Shown here in pieces: positions 35,295 to 44,344 of a stretch of 64,000 bases of DNA. The notes under the pieces were generated by a model that worked only from the letters and a program-made list of their open reading frames with translations, made no database searches and was not told the origin of the DNA. Source of the DNA: Muribaculaceae bacterium (lineage in GTDB: Bacteria > Bacteroidota > Bacteroidia > Bacteroidales > Muribaculaceae); NCBI GenBank assembly GCA_910573745.1, contig CAJSYI010000005.1, forward strand, positions 1 through 64,000. The letters run 5' to 3'. The position numbers were made by a program, and so were the translations under genes. Numbering within the stretch: position 1 is the first letter of the stretch; every line of letters begins with the position of its first letter.

Positions 35295-37498
35295 AAACAG
35301 CTTATCAAGACTTCCTCGCGACAAAGATACAGCGCGTAGCTGATAGCGGCTTCGACATCGAAGAATCGCAACTCAATCCGCAACTTTTCGACTTTCAGAA
35401 GTACTGTGTACGCTGGACTTTGAAGCGCGGCAGAGCGGCGATATTTGCCGGTTGCGGCAATGGAAAAACGCTGATGCAGCTCGAATGGGCGCAGAAAGTC
35501 GCCGAGCGCGAATCTCGCCCGGTACTGATACTTGCACCGCTGTCGGTGAGCCGTCAGACAATCGCAGTCGGCGCAACATTCGGTTACAGTATTCACCGCT
35601 ATTCTGACAACATACCGGCAGACGCTAAACTCGTAATCACCAACTACGAACAGTTAGACAACATTGATGAAGCTCGCTTTGTCGGCGTGGTGCTTGATGA
35701 AAGCTCTATACTGAAGAACTTTACCGGGCATTATCGTAACGCTATAACAGCGAAGTTCAAACACACGCTTTATAAGCTATGTTGCACCGCTACACCCTCG
35801 CCTAACGACTTGAACGAAATCGGCAATCATTCCGAATTTCTCAACGTGCTTGACGCGCAGGATATGCGCTCTAAATGGTTTGTGCGTGAAGACGGCATGA
35901 ACAACTACCGCCTAAAAGGTCATGCAAAAGCTGACTTCTACGGTTGGATAGCATCTTGGGCTATCATCTTCGAGAATCCGGCAGATATCGGATTCATCGA
36001 AACCGGCAAACGATTCAAGCTGCCACCGCTCAACTACATTACTCACCCGGTCGAAACCGAACCCCAGGCAGGGCAACTATTCTCCGGCGGCATCGTGAAC
36101 GCTACAAACTTCAATGCAGAGCTTCGCAAGACGAAGAAAGAACGCCTTGAACTTGCCGCGAAGTTAGCGAATGAAACCGAGGGGCAAGTGCTGATTTGGA
36201 TTAAGCAGAACGAGGAGGGCGACATACTCCGTGAGCTATTGCCAGAATCCGTAGAGGTACGAGGAAGCGACAAAGACGATGTGAAAGAACGCCGCTTGCT
36301 CGACTTCGCAGACGGCAAAATCCGAATACTAATCTCGAAAGCCAAGATATGCGGCTACGGCATGAACTTCCAAAGCTGCGGAACGCAGATATTTATCGCT
36401 CCTGATTTCTCTTTCGAGGACTTCTATCAACAAGTGCGCCGGTCGTACCGATTCGGGCGAAAAGACGCAGTAAACATTCACCTCATAATAACCGACACGA
36501 TGCAGAATGCAAGAGCAATCATCGAACAAAAGCAAGCGCGGTTTGAAGAAATGCAGCGCGAAATCAACCGAAACGTGAACGAACACAAGTACGGACTTCT
36601 CAACGACTACACCTATGACGAGTATCGCGACAATTATGTATTTCTGATGAAAGGAGATACGACAATCGAAATATCGCGAATCCCCGACAATAGCGTTGAC
36701 CTCATAATCTTCTCGCCGCCGTTCAGCTCGCTATTCACCTACTCGAACTATATCCACGACATGGGTAACAACGAGAATCACGAGGAGTTTTTCAAGCAAT
36801 ACGCATTCTTGCTGAAAGAACTCTATCGAATCCTTAAACCCGGTAGAATTATGTGCTGCCACACAAAAGACCTCGGCGTGTATAAGAACTCTTCCGGCTA
36901 CACGGGTATGTATGACTTCACCGGCGAACACACACGCGCCGTTCTCGCCGAGGGATTCAAGCTGCATTCTAAAATCACGATTTGGTGTGACCCGGTTTTG
37001 GAGATGCAGCGCACGAAGACGCAACGCCTACTCTACAAGCAAGTCACCTCGGATAGCTCCAAAACCGGCATCGGAATGGCTGAATACATAACGATATTCA
37101 AGAAATGGGAGAGCGATGAAGCCGATTGGGAGCCGATTCAGAATCTCAATCGCGATAACTTCCCTCTCGAAACGTGGCAACGCTGGGCATCGCCGGTGTG
37201 GATGGATATAAAGCGTACTGATGTGCTGAACGGCGCAGAGGGAACGGCGCAAGGCGATGAAAAGCACATTTGCCCCTTGCAGCTTGAAGTCATCAAGCGA
37301 CTTGTTCACCTTTGGAGCAATGAGGGCGAAGTCGTGTTTACTCCGTTCCTCGGCATCGGCTCTGAAGTCTATGTCGCAGTACAAAACAATCGTCGCGGTA
37401 TCGGTTGCGAACTCAAAGACAGCTACTTTGAAACAGCCGTGAAGAACATCAAACGCGCCGAGCAAGAAATCAATACTCCAACACTCTTTGACTTCTGA
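35291..37498 (+). CDS. SF2 helicase fused to a DNA methyltransferase
   Basis: This 735-aa two-part enzyme has an SF2 helicase at residues 1-430: motif I GCGNGKT (54-60), motif II DESS (136-139) in place of DEAH, motif III CTATPSPND (165-173) and motif VI QQVRRSYRFGRKD (380-392). Residues about 450-735 are a beta-class amino-methyltransferase with SPPF (475-478), the N4-cytosine/N6-adenine catalytic loop, and the AdoMet motif FLGIG (686-690), in the order IV then I. No restriction endonuclease is adjacent, so protection of phage DNA is the likely role, with the helicase perhaps coupling methylation to translocation. Confidence 0.9.
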   Translation: MKTAYQDFLATKIQRVADSGFDIEESQLNPQLFDFQKYCVRWTLKRGRAAIFAGCGNGKTLMQLEWAQKVAERESRPVLILAPLSVSRQTIAVGATFGYSIHRYSDNIPADAKLVITNYEQLDNIDEARFVGVVLDESSILKNFTGHYRNAITAKFKHTLYKLCCTATPSPNDLNEIGNHSEFLNVLDAQDMRSKWFVREDGMNNYRLKGHAKADFYGWIASWAIIFENPADIGFIETGKRFKLPPLNYITHPVETEPQAGQLFSGGIVNATNFNAELRKTKKERLELAAKLANETEGQVLIWIKQNEEGDILRELLPESVEVRGSDKDDVKERRLLDFADGKIRILISKAKICGYGMNFQSCGTQIFIAPDFSFEDFYQQVRRSYRFGRKDAVNIHLIITDTMQNARAIIEQKQARFEEMQREINRNVNEHKYGLLNDYTYDEYRDNYVFLMKGDTTIEISRIPDNSVDLIIFSPPFSSLFTYSNYIHDMGNNENHEEFFKQYAFLLKELYRILKPGRIMCCHTKDLGVYKNSSGYTGMYDFTGEHTRAVLAEGFKLHSKITIWCDPVLEMQRTKTQRLLYKQVTSDSSKTGIGMAEYITIFKKWESDEADWEPIQNLNRDNFPLETWQRWASPVWMDIKRTDVLNGAEGTAQGDEKHICPLQLEVIKRLVHLWSNEGEVVFTPFLGIGSEVYVAVQNNRRGIGCELKDSYFETAVKNIKRAEQEINTPTLFDF

Positions 37499-37500
37499 AT

Positions 37501-37836
37501 ATGGGAACAAAACCTGTCATCAATTGGGATAAATGTGCTATTGAGGTGAAAGGGGGCGCAAATATTCTAAACGAAATCACAGCCGGTCAGACATATAAAT
37601 GGCATGACCCTAAAAAAGAATTGCCCCCAATAGGCTCGCGCGTATTAGTCCATACCGGAGATGAACCGATAGTATGTTGGTACACCAAAACCGGGCGATT
37701 CAAAACAACGCTTCGGTGCAAGGAACGATACCACTATGACCGAGTGCAAAGTGTAAAAGTACACTTGTCACCTTGTCGTGAAGATATAACCGACATCGTA
37801 ATTGCATGGATGCCGATACCTCCGCTATACTTCTAA
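37501..37836 (+). CDS. DUF551-like phage protein
   Basis: This 111-aa protein has the DUF551 layout: WHDPKKELPPIGSRVLVHTG in the middle and VIAWMPIPPLYF at the end, as in many phage and mobile-element proteins of unknown function. Confidence 0.75.
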   Translation: MGTKPVINWDKCAIEVKGGANILNEITAGQTYKWHDPKKELPPIGSRVLVHTGDEPIVCWYTKTGRFKTTLRCKERYHYDRVQSVKVHLSPCREDITDIVIAWMPIPPLYF

Positions 37837-37849
37837 ATGCTACGAATCA

Positions 37850-38179
37850 ATGAAGTGCCACTATATCGTTGACAAAAACGCCGGGCGAGTGCTGATACCC
37901 GGATGTATGGCGGCCGCAGTCAGCGGCGACATCGAGCAATGCACTTGCCGCGATTTTGACCTCTCATTCTCACAGTTTGAGAGAAAGCGATATAACGATG
38001 AACTGAAGCGGCGTAATGACGAAATCAAGAATCTGCAAGAAGATAACAAATACCTCATGCAAGAACTTGAACGGCACGTTGAAATGCTCGCCGAGTATGC
38101 AGCCGAGAGAGAAAAGGCACTTGAAGCAAAGCATAAACCGAATAATATCATCAAAATAAACTTATCACATAAGAAATGA
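37850..38179 (+). CDS. Coiled-coil hypothetical protein
   Basis: This protein, about 109 aa, has a short Cys-containing N-terminal part (MKCHYIVDKNAGRVLIPGCM) and a heptad-rich coiled coil from about residue 50 (ELKRRNDEIKNLQEDNKYLM). The start at 37850 avoids overlap with the DUF551 gene. It overlaps the cytosine methyltransferase by 4 bp. Confidence 0.65.
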   Translation: MKCHYIVDKNAGRVLIPGCMAAAVSGDIEQCTCRDFDLSFSQFERKRYNDELKRRNDEIKNLQEDNKYLMQELERHVEMLAEYAAEREKALEAKHKPNNIIKINLSHKK

Positions 38180-39879
38180 AGCAGTTACTATATATCGACC
38201 TTTTTTGCGGTGCCGGTGGAACATCGACCGGCGTTAACTCCGCAAGACTTGACGGAGAACAATGCGCCGAGGTCATCGCTTGTGTCAATCACGATGCAAA
38301 CGCGATAGCTTCCCACGCATCGAATCACCCGGACGCGCTACACTTCACCGAAGACATCCGCACACTCGAATTGTCGCCACTTGTAGAGCATCTCGAATCG
38401 TGCAGAATCAAGAACCCGGACGCGCTCACCGTGCTATGGGCATCGCTCGAATGCACTAACTTCTCGAAAGCAAAAGGCGGTCAGCCTCGCGATGCAGACA
38501 GCCGGACACTTGCCGAGCATCTATTCCGATACATTGAAGCTATCGACCCGGATTATATTCAGATTGAGAATGTCGAAGAATTTATGTCGTGGGGCGAGGT
38601 TGACGAAAACGGCAAACCGTTCTCGACCGATAAGGGACGCTCATATCTCCGTTGGGTTAACAATGTCAAGCGATACGGCTACAACTTCGAGCATCGCATC
38701 TTAAATGCGGCAGACTATGGCGCATACACCTCACGCAAACGATTCTTCGGCATATTCGCGAAGAAAGGTTTGCCGATAGTGTTCCCCGAACCGACACACA
38801 GCAAGAACGGCGAAGCGGCATTGTTCGACACTCTACACAAGTGGAAACCTGTGCGTGAAGTCCTCGACTTGGAAGATGAGGGCAAATCAATATTCGACCG
38901 CAAAAAGCCGCTATCAGATAAGACGCTTGAACGCATATACGCCGGACTGATTAAGTTTGTCGCCGGTGGCAAGCAAGCGTTTATGGTGAAATACAACTCA
39001 ATGAATCAACGCGGCCGATATGTCGCACCGTCACTCGAAGACCCTTGCCCAACAGTCGCGACACAAGGGCGGTTGGCTCTCGCTTCCGTGCAGTTCCTAT
39101 CAAAGCAATTCAGCGGCTCGCCGGACGATAAGAACATATCAATCGAAGCTCCAGCCGGTACGATAACGACCGTTGACCACCACGCGCTTATACACGCTGA
39201 CTTCTTATGTAGCTACAACTTCAAAGACACCGGCAAAAGCATCGACAATCCTTGCCCCACGTTGCTGACACGCGATAGGCTCGCTCTCGTTCAGACGCAG
39301 TTCATAGCAAACGAGTATTCCGGCGGCGGTCAAATTTCAAGCATCGACAGTCCTAATCCGGCAGTCCTCACCAATCCAAAGCAGAAACTTGTTAGCGTAT
39401 GCCCGTGGGTAATGGATACCAATTACAGCAATGTCGGCAGCTCTATTGACGAACCGTCAAGAGTTATAACAGCCAATCGCAAGCATCATTACTTGATGAA
39501 TCCGCAGTTTGCATCACCCGGCGGCTCGGTCGATTCTCCGTGCTTCACACTCATAGCGAAAATGGATAAGCGACCGCCATACCTCATATCGACTGAATCC
39601 GGCGACTTCGCGATAGCGGTATATGACACCGACAGTCCGATAATGGTAAAAATCAAAGAGTTTATGGCACTCTACCGTATCGTTGACATCAAAATGCGTA
39701 TGCTCAAAATCTCGGAACTAAAACTGATTATGGGCTTCCCGGAAGATTATGTGCTTATCGGCACACAAGCAGACCAAAAGAAGTTTATCGGCAACGCGGT
39801 TGAGGTGACAATCGCCCGCGCTTGGTGTGTCGCTCTATGCGATTCAGTAAAACGGTTTGCAGAACGTAAGACAGCTTAA
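38176..39879 (+). CDS. C5-cytosine DNA methyltransferase with repeat-built target domain
   Basis: This 567-aa enzyme methylates cytosine C5. Core motifs are FCGAGG (I, 10-15), ENVEEF (VI, 131-136), TSRKRFFG (VIII, 185-192) and KFIGNAV (X, 536-542). The catalytic loop reads LECTNFS: Cys93 is kept but the usual preceding Pro is Glu. Between VIII and X, where the target recognition domain lies, residues 286-465 contain six degenerate tandem units opening S-[ILV]-[DE]-x-P (at 286, 322, 355, 389, 423, 451), mostly 33-36 aa apart. Roles in protection from restriction or as a platform for further base modification both fit. Confidence 0.88.
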   Translation: MKQLLYIDLFCGAGGTSTGVNSARLDGEQCAEVIACVNHDANAIASHASNHPDALHFTEDIRTLELSPLVEHLESCRIKNPDALTVLWASLECTNFSKAKGGQPRDADSRTLAEHLFRYIEAIDPDYIQIENVEEFMSWGEVDENGKPFSTDKGRSYLRWVNNVKRYGYNFEHRILNAADYGAYTSRKRFFGIFAKKGLPIVFPEPTHSKNGEAALFDTLHKWKPVREVLDLEDEGKSIFDRKKPLSDKTLERIYAGLIKFVAGGKQAFMVKYNSMNQRGRYVAPSLEDPCPTVATQGRLALASVQFLSKQFSGSPDDKNISIEAPAGTITTVDHHALIHADFLCSYNFKDTGKSIDNPCPTLLTRDRLALVQTQFIANEYSGGGQISSIDSPNPAVLTNPKQKLVSVCPWVMDTNYSNVGSSIDEPSRVITANRKHHYLMNPQFASPGGSVDSPCFTLIAKMDKRPPYLISTESGDFAIAVYDTDSPIMVKIKEFMALYRIVDIKMRMLKISELKLIMGFPEDYVLIGTQADQKKFIGNAVEVTIARAWCVALCDSVKRFAERKTA

Positions 39880-39880
39880 A

Positions 39881-40162
39881 ATGAATGCGATTAAGTCAAG
39901 CACTCCAGATGGATATGTCGTGTGTTGGAAAGACGGCTACGATGTGAAGCCGTTAAGAAATTTTGGCGACTATCAGAGTGCAGCGATAGAGTTTTGCAAT
40001 ATCTTAAACTCCATAGAAGCTCAAAAAGATAAACAATATTTTGAACGCAGAATAAATCTATGGATTAGCACTTACAATCCGCAAGATAAATACTCATACC
40101 CCGAATTTGACCCCTCAAAAGGTTTGTTCGGATTAAGACTTAAAAAGCAACGTAATGGATAG
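39881..40162 (+). CDS. Hypothetical phage protein
   Basis: This 93-aa protein starts MNAIKSSTPDGYVVCWKDGY, one base after the methyltransferase stop, and overlaps the next gene by 8 bp. No family is recognised. Confidence 0.6.
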   Translation: MNAIKSSTPDGYVVCWKDGYDVKPLRNFGDYQSAAIEFCNILNSIEAQKDKQYFERRINLWISTYNPQDKYSYPEFDPSKGLFGLRLKKQRNG

Positions 40163-40370
40163 AACGACTTATTACAAATCAGAAACTTGGCTTAATACCC
40201 AAGATTCACCTTCTACCGGGAGCATAGTTTGCTATGACGGTGATATTGAATATACCGAGGGAGAATCTCCATGTGTCTTTATTGAAATTGCAGACTGCCA
40301 CGGTAAATCAGACTACACCTATCACATACGGACAAACCGGCTCAATTCATTGAGAAAATCGACAAGATGA
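40155..40370 (+). CDS. Small hypothetical protein
   Basis: This 71-aa protein is acidic in the middle (DGDIEYTEGESPCVFIEIAD) with a basic end. It overlaps both neighbours by a few bases. The function is unknown. Confidence 0.55.
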   Translation: MDRTTYYKSETWLNTQDSPSTGSIVCYDGDIEYTEGESPCVFIEIADCHGKSDYTYHIRTNRLNSLRKSTR

Positions 40371-40438
40371 TTAACTCTTTGGAAAGATTCCGAGAACATC
40401 TTATATCCGATTCACCTCATAAACCGACTGAACGATGA
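40367..40438 (+). CDS. Tiny 23-aa coupled open frame
   Basis: A 23-codon frame (MINSLERFREHLISDSPHKP at the start) is joined to both neighbours by ATGA overlaps. That double coupling is unlikely by chance and suggests either a microprotein or a ribosome-relay frame. Confidence 0.45.
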   Translation: MINSLERFREHLISDSPHKPTER

Positions 40439-40680
40439 AAACAATAACATTCAACATTCCAACCTCATTCAAGGAATTTCGCTCTATGCTTAAAGAGCGA
40501 ACAAGCAAGCGTTATCGCCACAATGTCAATGTGCTTTTACAGCTAAAGAGCGACATAACCGCCGAAATCAACTCGAATTATTGGAGCAATGACATATCCG
40601 ATACGATGAAGAAGCGTGTCTTTGGCAGCTTCGGCAAAGTGAGTGATTTTTACACGAAAGCAAGAAATAATCTGAAATAA
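40435..40680 (+). CDS. Small basic hypothetical protein
   Basis: This 81-aa, lysine- and arginine-rich, helical protein (FKEFRSMLKERTSKRYRHNV) starts by ATGA overlap and touches the next gene at its stop. No family is recognised. Confidence 0.55.
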   Translation: MKTITFNIPTSFKEFRSMLKERTSKRYRHNVNVLLQLKSDITAEINSNYWSNDISDTMKKRVFGSFGKVSDFYTKARNNLK

Positions 40681-41603
40681 TGAATCGTCCGTACAAACAA
40701 TATTCAGCATGGCCGCCTGGGTTTATTGAATCATTCAAGAAAGCGGCAGATGCAAACTTGGAGGCATTCAAACTCCGACAGCAGTTTGACGCATTGACCG
40801 AGCAGCAAAAGTCCGAGCTTTTAAGCGGACTACTTGCATCGACCGATAGAACGATGAACGCAGCCCCCGACTACGCGCTTCAAGCGAAAATCGGCTTTAT
40901 GAGCGAGGTTGCATCAAGCATCAATCGTCTTCAATTTGACAATGGCAAATCTGCAAAATGTGTCATATTTGACGACCCGAAACAGCGTGAAGAAGCTGAA
41001 ATTATAAAGCTCTCAAAGCTACTCGACAAAGACACGCTATTCAGATTCGCGTATGTGCCGTTTGTCATCGCGGAACTCGTGTGGGACTATGCCGATACAA
41101 TCATAGACCTTGCGATAATGATGCGGCTCAAAGCGACTAAGAAACTATGCCGTGCAATCAGAGAGTTACGCCGTGACTACGACCGTGTACGCGCTCCGTT
41201 CATAGATGATGCTCACCGCAATTCCGAAACGGAGAATATGTATATGTTTGAAGACGGTGTAAACGACATCTTCAAGACACTACTTGTGAATATCCGTTGC
41301 GACCTAAAGGGCGAATACCCGGAACTCGCGCCGGATTATCTCGACCTACTGACGGCTGTCTATCAATGCGACATACTCTTGCACTCGCTCTTTCGCTATG
41401 TCAGAATGCAGACTGAAAAGATAGAGAAGATAGTCGGGCATAGAATCGGGCGCATACTCCCGGATGAAATGTACCGGCTTGACGCGCTTGTTATCGCATT
41501 TGTCGGCGATAAGCCGGTATCAGAACGCTTCATATCAATCAAGGAAACATACATAAAGACACTTGCCACGCAAATGGCGTTAATCGAACTCAACGAAATA
41601 TGA
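40680..41603 (+). CDS. Hypothetical helical phage protein
   Basis: This 307-aa, nearly all-helical protein has a hydrophobic stretch (FAYVPFVIAELVWDYADTII, about 122-141) that may be a buried helix rather than a membrane segment. No enzymatic motif is seen. The end overlaps a 51-aa gene by ATGA. Confidence 0.65.
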   Translation: MNRPYKQYSAWPPGFIESFKKAADANLEAFKLRQQFDALTEQQKSELLSGLLASTDRTMNAAPDYALQAKIGFMSEVASSINRLQFDNGKSAKCVIFDDPKQREEAEIIKLSKLLDKDTLFRFAYVPFVIAELVWDYADTIIDLAIMMRLKATKKLCRAIRELRRDYDRVRAPFIDDAHRNSETENMYMFEDGVNDIFKTLLVNIRCDLKGEYPELAPDYLDLLTAVYQCDILLHSLFRYVRMQTEKIEKIVGHRIGRILPDEMYRLDALVIAFVGDKPVSERFISIKETYIKTLATQMALIELNEI

Positions 41604-41755
41604 TACTCGAAATTCAACACCGACTCTTATATCCACATTTCTACGATATAGAGTATTGGTATGTGCAGACCATCATTGGCATACCTCGCCCGGCTATCAA
41701 TCGAAGAAAGCAGAGTGCGAAACCGACTATCCGAGCGAGGTTGCCGTATCATTAG
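41600..41755 (+). CDS. Small basic protein
   Basis: This 51-aa protein begins MILEIQHRLLYPHFYDIEYW with a basic C-terminal tail, and is joined to the previous gene by ATGA. The coupling and the sensible composition support it. The function is unknown. Confidence 0.5.
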   Translation: MILEIQHRLLYPHFYDIEYWYVQTIIGIPRPAINRRKQSAKPTIRARLPYH

Positions 41756-41809
41756 CAGTTAACTACAACATAAGATAATATCAATATAACAATATAATAC
41801 TACTATCAA

Positions 41810-42136
41810 ATGACAGTAAACGAATACCAGGCGGCAGCACTCACGACCGCCGTCTATCCCGAAGACAAGCGCATAATCTATCCGGCACTCGGAATGTGTG
41901 GTGAAGCCGGAGAAGTCGCAGACAAGGTAAAGAAAGTAATCCGCGACAACAATCAGAGCTTCGACACCGTGCGAAAGATAGAAATAGCGAAAGAGATAGG
42001 CGATGTTTTGCGGTATTGCGCCACTCTCGCCAATGACCTCGGCTTCACGCTTGAAGCAATCGCACAAATAAACATCAACAAGCTGCAATCGCGTAAGGAA
42101 CGCGGAATGCTCGGCGGCTCTGGAGATAACCGATAA
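41810..42136 (+). CDS. MazG-like nucleotide pyrophosphohydrolase
   Basis: This 108-aa all-alpha NTP pyrophosphohydrolase has the MazG motif GEAGEVADKVKKVIRD and the second metal motif KEIGDVLRY. Phages often carry MazG-like enzymes to clear modified or non-canonical nucleotides or to adjust alarmone levels; here it may support phage DNA synthesis, possibly linked to the base-modification genes nearby. Confidence 0.9.
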   Translation: MTVNEYQAAALTTAVYPEDKRIIYPALGMCGEAGEVADKVKKVIRDNNQSFDTVRKIEIAKEIGDVLRYCATLANDLGFTLEAIAQININKLQSRKERGMLGGSGDNR

Positions 42137-42171
42137 CTCACATATCTATCAACCTCAAAACGAAATCAATC

Positions 42172-42621
42172 ATGGCTAAATGGTTTGAAACAAAAGTCCG
42201 TTTCGACAAGACAATGGAAAACGGCACAGTCAAGAAAGTAACCGAACACTACCTCGTTGACGCTCTTTCATTCACCGAAGCAGAAGCGCGTACTAACGAA
42301 GAAGTAACGCCGTTCATGTCGGGCGACTTCGATGTGTCGGCAGTCAAGAAGTCCAACATCTCGGAAATCTTCAGAGATGAAACCGGTGACCGTTGGTATA
42401 AAGTCAAAGTCGCATTCATCACGATAGACGAAAAGACCGCCGTAGAGAAGCGCAAAGCGTCTTACATACTCGTGCAGGCATCGAGTTTCAAGGGAGCTTA
42501 CGACAACTTCATTGAGGGCATGAAAGGCACTATGGCAGACTACGAAATCGCCGGAATCGCAGAAACAGCGATAATGGATGTGTATAACGCCAAACTCGAA
42601 AGCAAGTCAGAGAATGGATAA
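42172..42621 (+). CDS. DUF4494-like phage protein
   Basis: This 149-aa protein matches the DUF4494 pattern (MAKWFETKVRFDKTMENGTV, then YLVDALSFTEAEARTNEEV). The family is common in Bacteroidetes phages and has no known function. It overlaps the next gene by 8 bp. Confidence 0.8.
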   Translation: MAKWFETKVRFDKTMENGTVKKVTEHYLVDALSFTEAEARTNEEVTPFMSGDFDVSAVKKSNISEIFRDETGDRWYKVKVAFITIDEKTAVEKRKASYILVQASSFKGAYDNFIEGMKGTMADYEIAGIAETAIMDVYNAKLESKSENG

Positions 42622-42829
42622 CCGACAGTTCTTTGAGCTTGTAAGACGGATGAGGGTCAAGCAACGCGACTACTTCAAGTATCGCAGAAAAGCAGACCTC
42701 ACCGAAAGCAAAAGACTCGAAGCGCAGGTAGATGCCGAGATTAGCCGCGTAGAGCTACTTCTCGGCTTGCCTGACGCAATTCCGCAAGCTTCGAGTATAT
42801 TTGACTACCCGAACGATAAAACGCCGTAA
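42614..42829 (+). CDS. Small helical hypothetical protein
   Basis: This 71-aa protein (MDNRQFFELVRRMRVKQRDY at the start) is helical and charged. The start at 42614 gives a short overlap with the DUF4494 gene; an earlier in-frame Met would run further into it. No function is assigned. Confidence 0.6.
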   Translation: MDNRQFFELVRRMRVKQRDYFKYRRKADLTESKRLEAQVDAEISRVELLLGLPDAIPQASSIFDYPNDKTP

Positions 42830-42840
42830 AAACCGCACCT

Positions 42841-43128
42841 ATGACATTTCAGATAATTTGCCTTGTGATAAACTTGGCTCTCGTGCTGAATCAAGTGCGT
42901 ATCGCGAAGAAGAACGACCGGGCAAAGGCATTCATCGAATGCAAGCAAAAGGAGATTCGCGCCGAGTACGAGAATCTGCAAAGCATACATACCGAGATAA
43001 GCAGACGCGGCAAAGCGATTCACCTCAAGATAAGACTTGAAGAAATCGACATCGACCGGGTAAAAGACCCCGAAACACGGAACTATCTCGCAACCCGAAG
43101 ACTGATAACAACATTTAATCCGAACTAA
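42841..43128 (+). CDS. Small membrane-anchored coiled-coil protein
   Basis: This 95-aa protein has an N-terminal hydrophobic helix (FQIICLVINLALVL) followed by a charged coiled coil (AKAFIECKQKEIRAEYENLQ). Its place among replication genes suggests a spanin- or Rz-like role is unlikely. The function is unknown. Confidence 0.6.
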   Translation: MTFQIICLVINLALVLNQVRIAKKNDRAKAFIECKQKEIRAEYENLQSIHTEISRRGKAIHLKIRLEEIDIDRVKDPETRNYLATRRLITTFNPN

Positions 43129-43132
43129 CAAA

Positions 43133-43609
43133 ATGGCAAAGAAGAAGATTTGCATCACTCTTTCGAGAGTGTTTCCGGCGACATTGCCGAGAGCCGGAGA
43201 ACTGACCGAGTTTGAAACAAAGCTCAAAACCGGCAAGAAGATTCACACGATACGCCGCAACTATGACTTGTGGGCGGTCAACGCTGAAAAGATGCAGCGT
43301 GGCGACTTCTACCTATCCGTAAGACAGTGGAGCGGCAAGCCGTACCGCTCGAAGCAACGAGAAATCCACACGATTGACACGCCAATAGGTGTGCAACGCA
43401 TTCAAATCAACTATCATCACGACTTCCACGCAAACAAGCCGTATTTGACAGCAAGAATCATCGGCGGCAATGATATTGATGTAGCGGCGTTGGCGAAGAA
43501 TGACGGTTTGTCGCTCTCTGACTTTGCAGATTGGTTTTTCGGCAAAGAACCGCAAGGCGATATGACTTTCAACGGTGTAATAATCCACTTCACAGACTTT
43601 CGATATTAA
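43133..43609 (+). CDS. ASCH/PUA-like hypothetical protein
   Basis: This 158-aa protein contains KKIHTIRRNYDLW and DFYLSVRQWSGKPYRSKQRE, resembling the conserved core of phage ASCH-like domains that bind RNA or nucleotides. The resemblance is by pattern only, and no catalytic role can be claimed. Confidence 0.6.
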   Translation: MAKKKICITLSRVFPATLPRAGELTEFETKLKTGKKIHTIRRNYDLWAVNAEKMQRGDFYLSVRQWSGKPYRSKQREIHTIDTPIGVQRIQINYHHDFHANKPYLTARIIGGNDIDVAALAKNDGLSLSDFADWFFGKEPQGDMTFNGVIIHFTDFRY

Positions 43610-43614
43610 GCGAC

Positions 43615-43854
43615 ATGACAAGAATAATCGCGATGGATTCAACCGTATGCTCCGGCTCGAACTGTATCATCAGAACGAACTGTGAGCGATACGAGAAATT
43701 CCGGGAGATACGCAGAAGATATGCCGGACGCGAATACCGCATACCGGAGCATTCTTGTTTATGTCGCCGATATACGACAGTGCGACGTACACTTGTAAGA
43801 TGCAAGTTAAAATCAGAAAACCGAAATAATCAACGCACACTTCTATTGATATAA
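43615..43854 (+). CDS. Cysteine-rich small protein
   Basis: This 79-aa basic protein has clustered cysteines (C12, C17, C23, C48, C50), suggesting a metal-bound fold. The last 15 residues run through AT-rich, low-quality sequence, so the true end could differ. An AACGCA sequence inside the end does not precede a start codon. Confidence 0.5.
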   Translation: MTRIIAMDSTVCSGSNCIIRTNCERYEKFREIRRRYAGREYRIPEHSCLCRRYTTVRRTLVRCKLKSENRNNQRTLLLI

Positions 43855-43916
43855 TATATAATAATCAATAAGTGTGTATATATAAAACTAAATAATCAAT
43901 ATAACGTAGTAAACTC

Positions 43917-44342
43917 ATGGCATCCGTAAATCAAGCTACAATCATAGGCTATGTAGGTGAAGACCCGAAAATCATCACCACAAGCAACGGAAAGACTATG
44001 GCAACGCTCACAGTCGCGACCACCGAACGCGGTTACACGAAAAGAGACGGCACGACATCAGAAGACCGCACCGAATGGCACAACATCGTACTTTTCGGCA
44101 AGCTCGCTGAAATAGCTCGTGACTACATACGCAAAGGTGCAACTCTCTACATTCAAGGCAAGATGCGTACTCGCTCGTATGACGACAAAGACGGCATCAA
44201 ACGATATGTGACCGAGATACACGCTGACACGGTGCAGATGCTCGACCGTAGAAGCACAGCGACTTCACAACAGTACGCAGAGCCGCAACAGCAATACGGC
44301 TATCAGCAGCCACCAATGAACGACCCCGACTTACCGTTCTGA
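43917..44342 (+). CDS. ssb: Single-stranded DNA-binding protein
   Basis: This 141-aa SSB has an OB-fold at 1-110 (VNQATIIGYVGEDPKIITTS, then EWHNIVLFGKLAEIARDYIRKG). A Gln/Tyr-rich linker leads to the acidic tip DPDLPF that recruits partner proteins. It protects single-stranded DNA in phage replication and recombination with RecT. A very AT-rich 60-bp stretch with repeated AATCAATA lies upstream. Confidence 0.96.
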   Translation: MASVNQATIIGYVGEDPKIITTSNGKTMATLTVATTERGYTKRDGTTSEDRTEWHNIVLFGKLAEIARDYIRKGATLYIQGKMRTRSYDDKDGIKRYVTEIHADTVQMLDRRSTATSQQYAEPQQQYGYQQPPMNDPDLPF

Positions 44343-44344
44343 AG

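Noticed and set aside
41810-42136. MazG as part of a toxin-antitoxin pair
   Set aside because: No MazEF-like genes are adjacent; it reads as a housekeeping NTP pyrophosphohydrolase of the phage.
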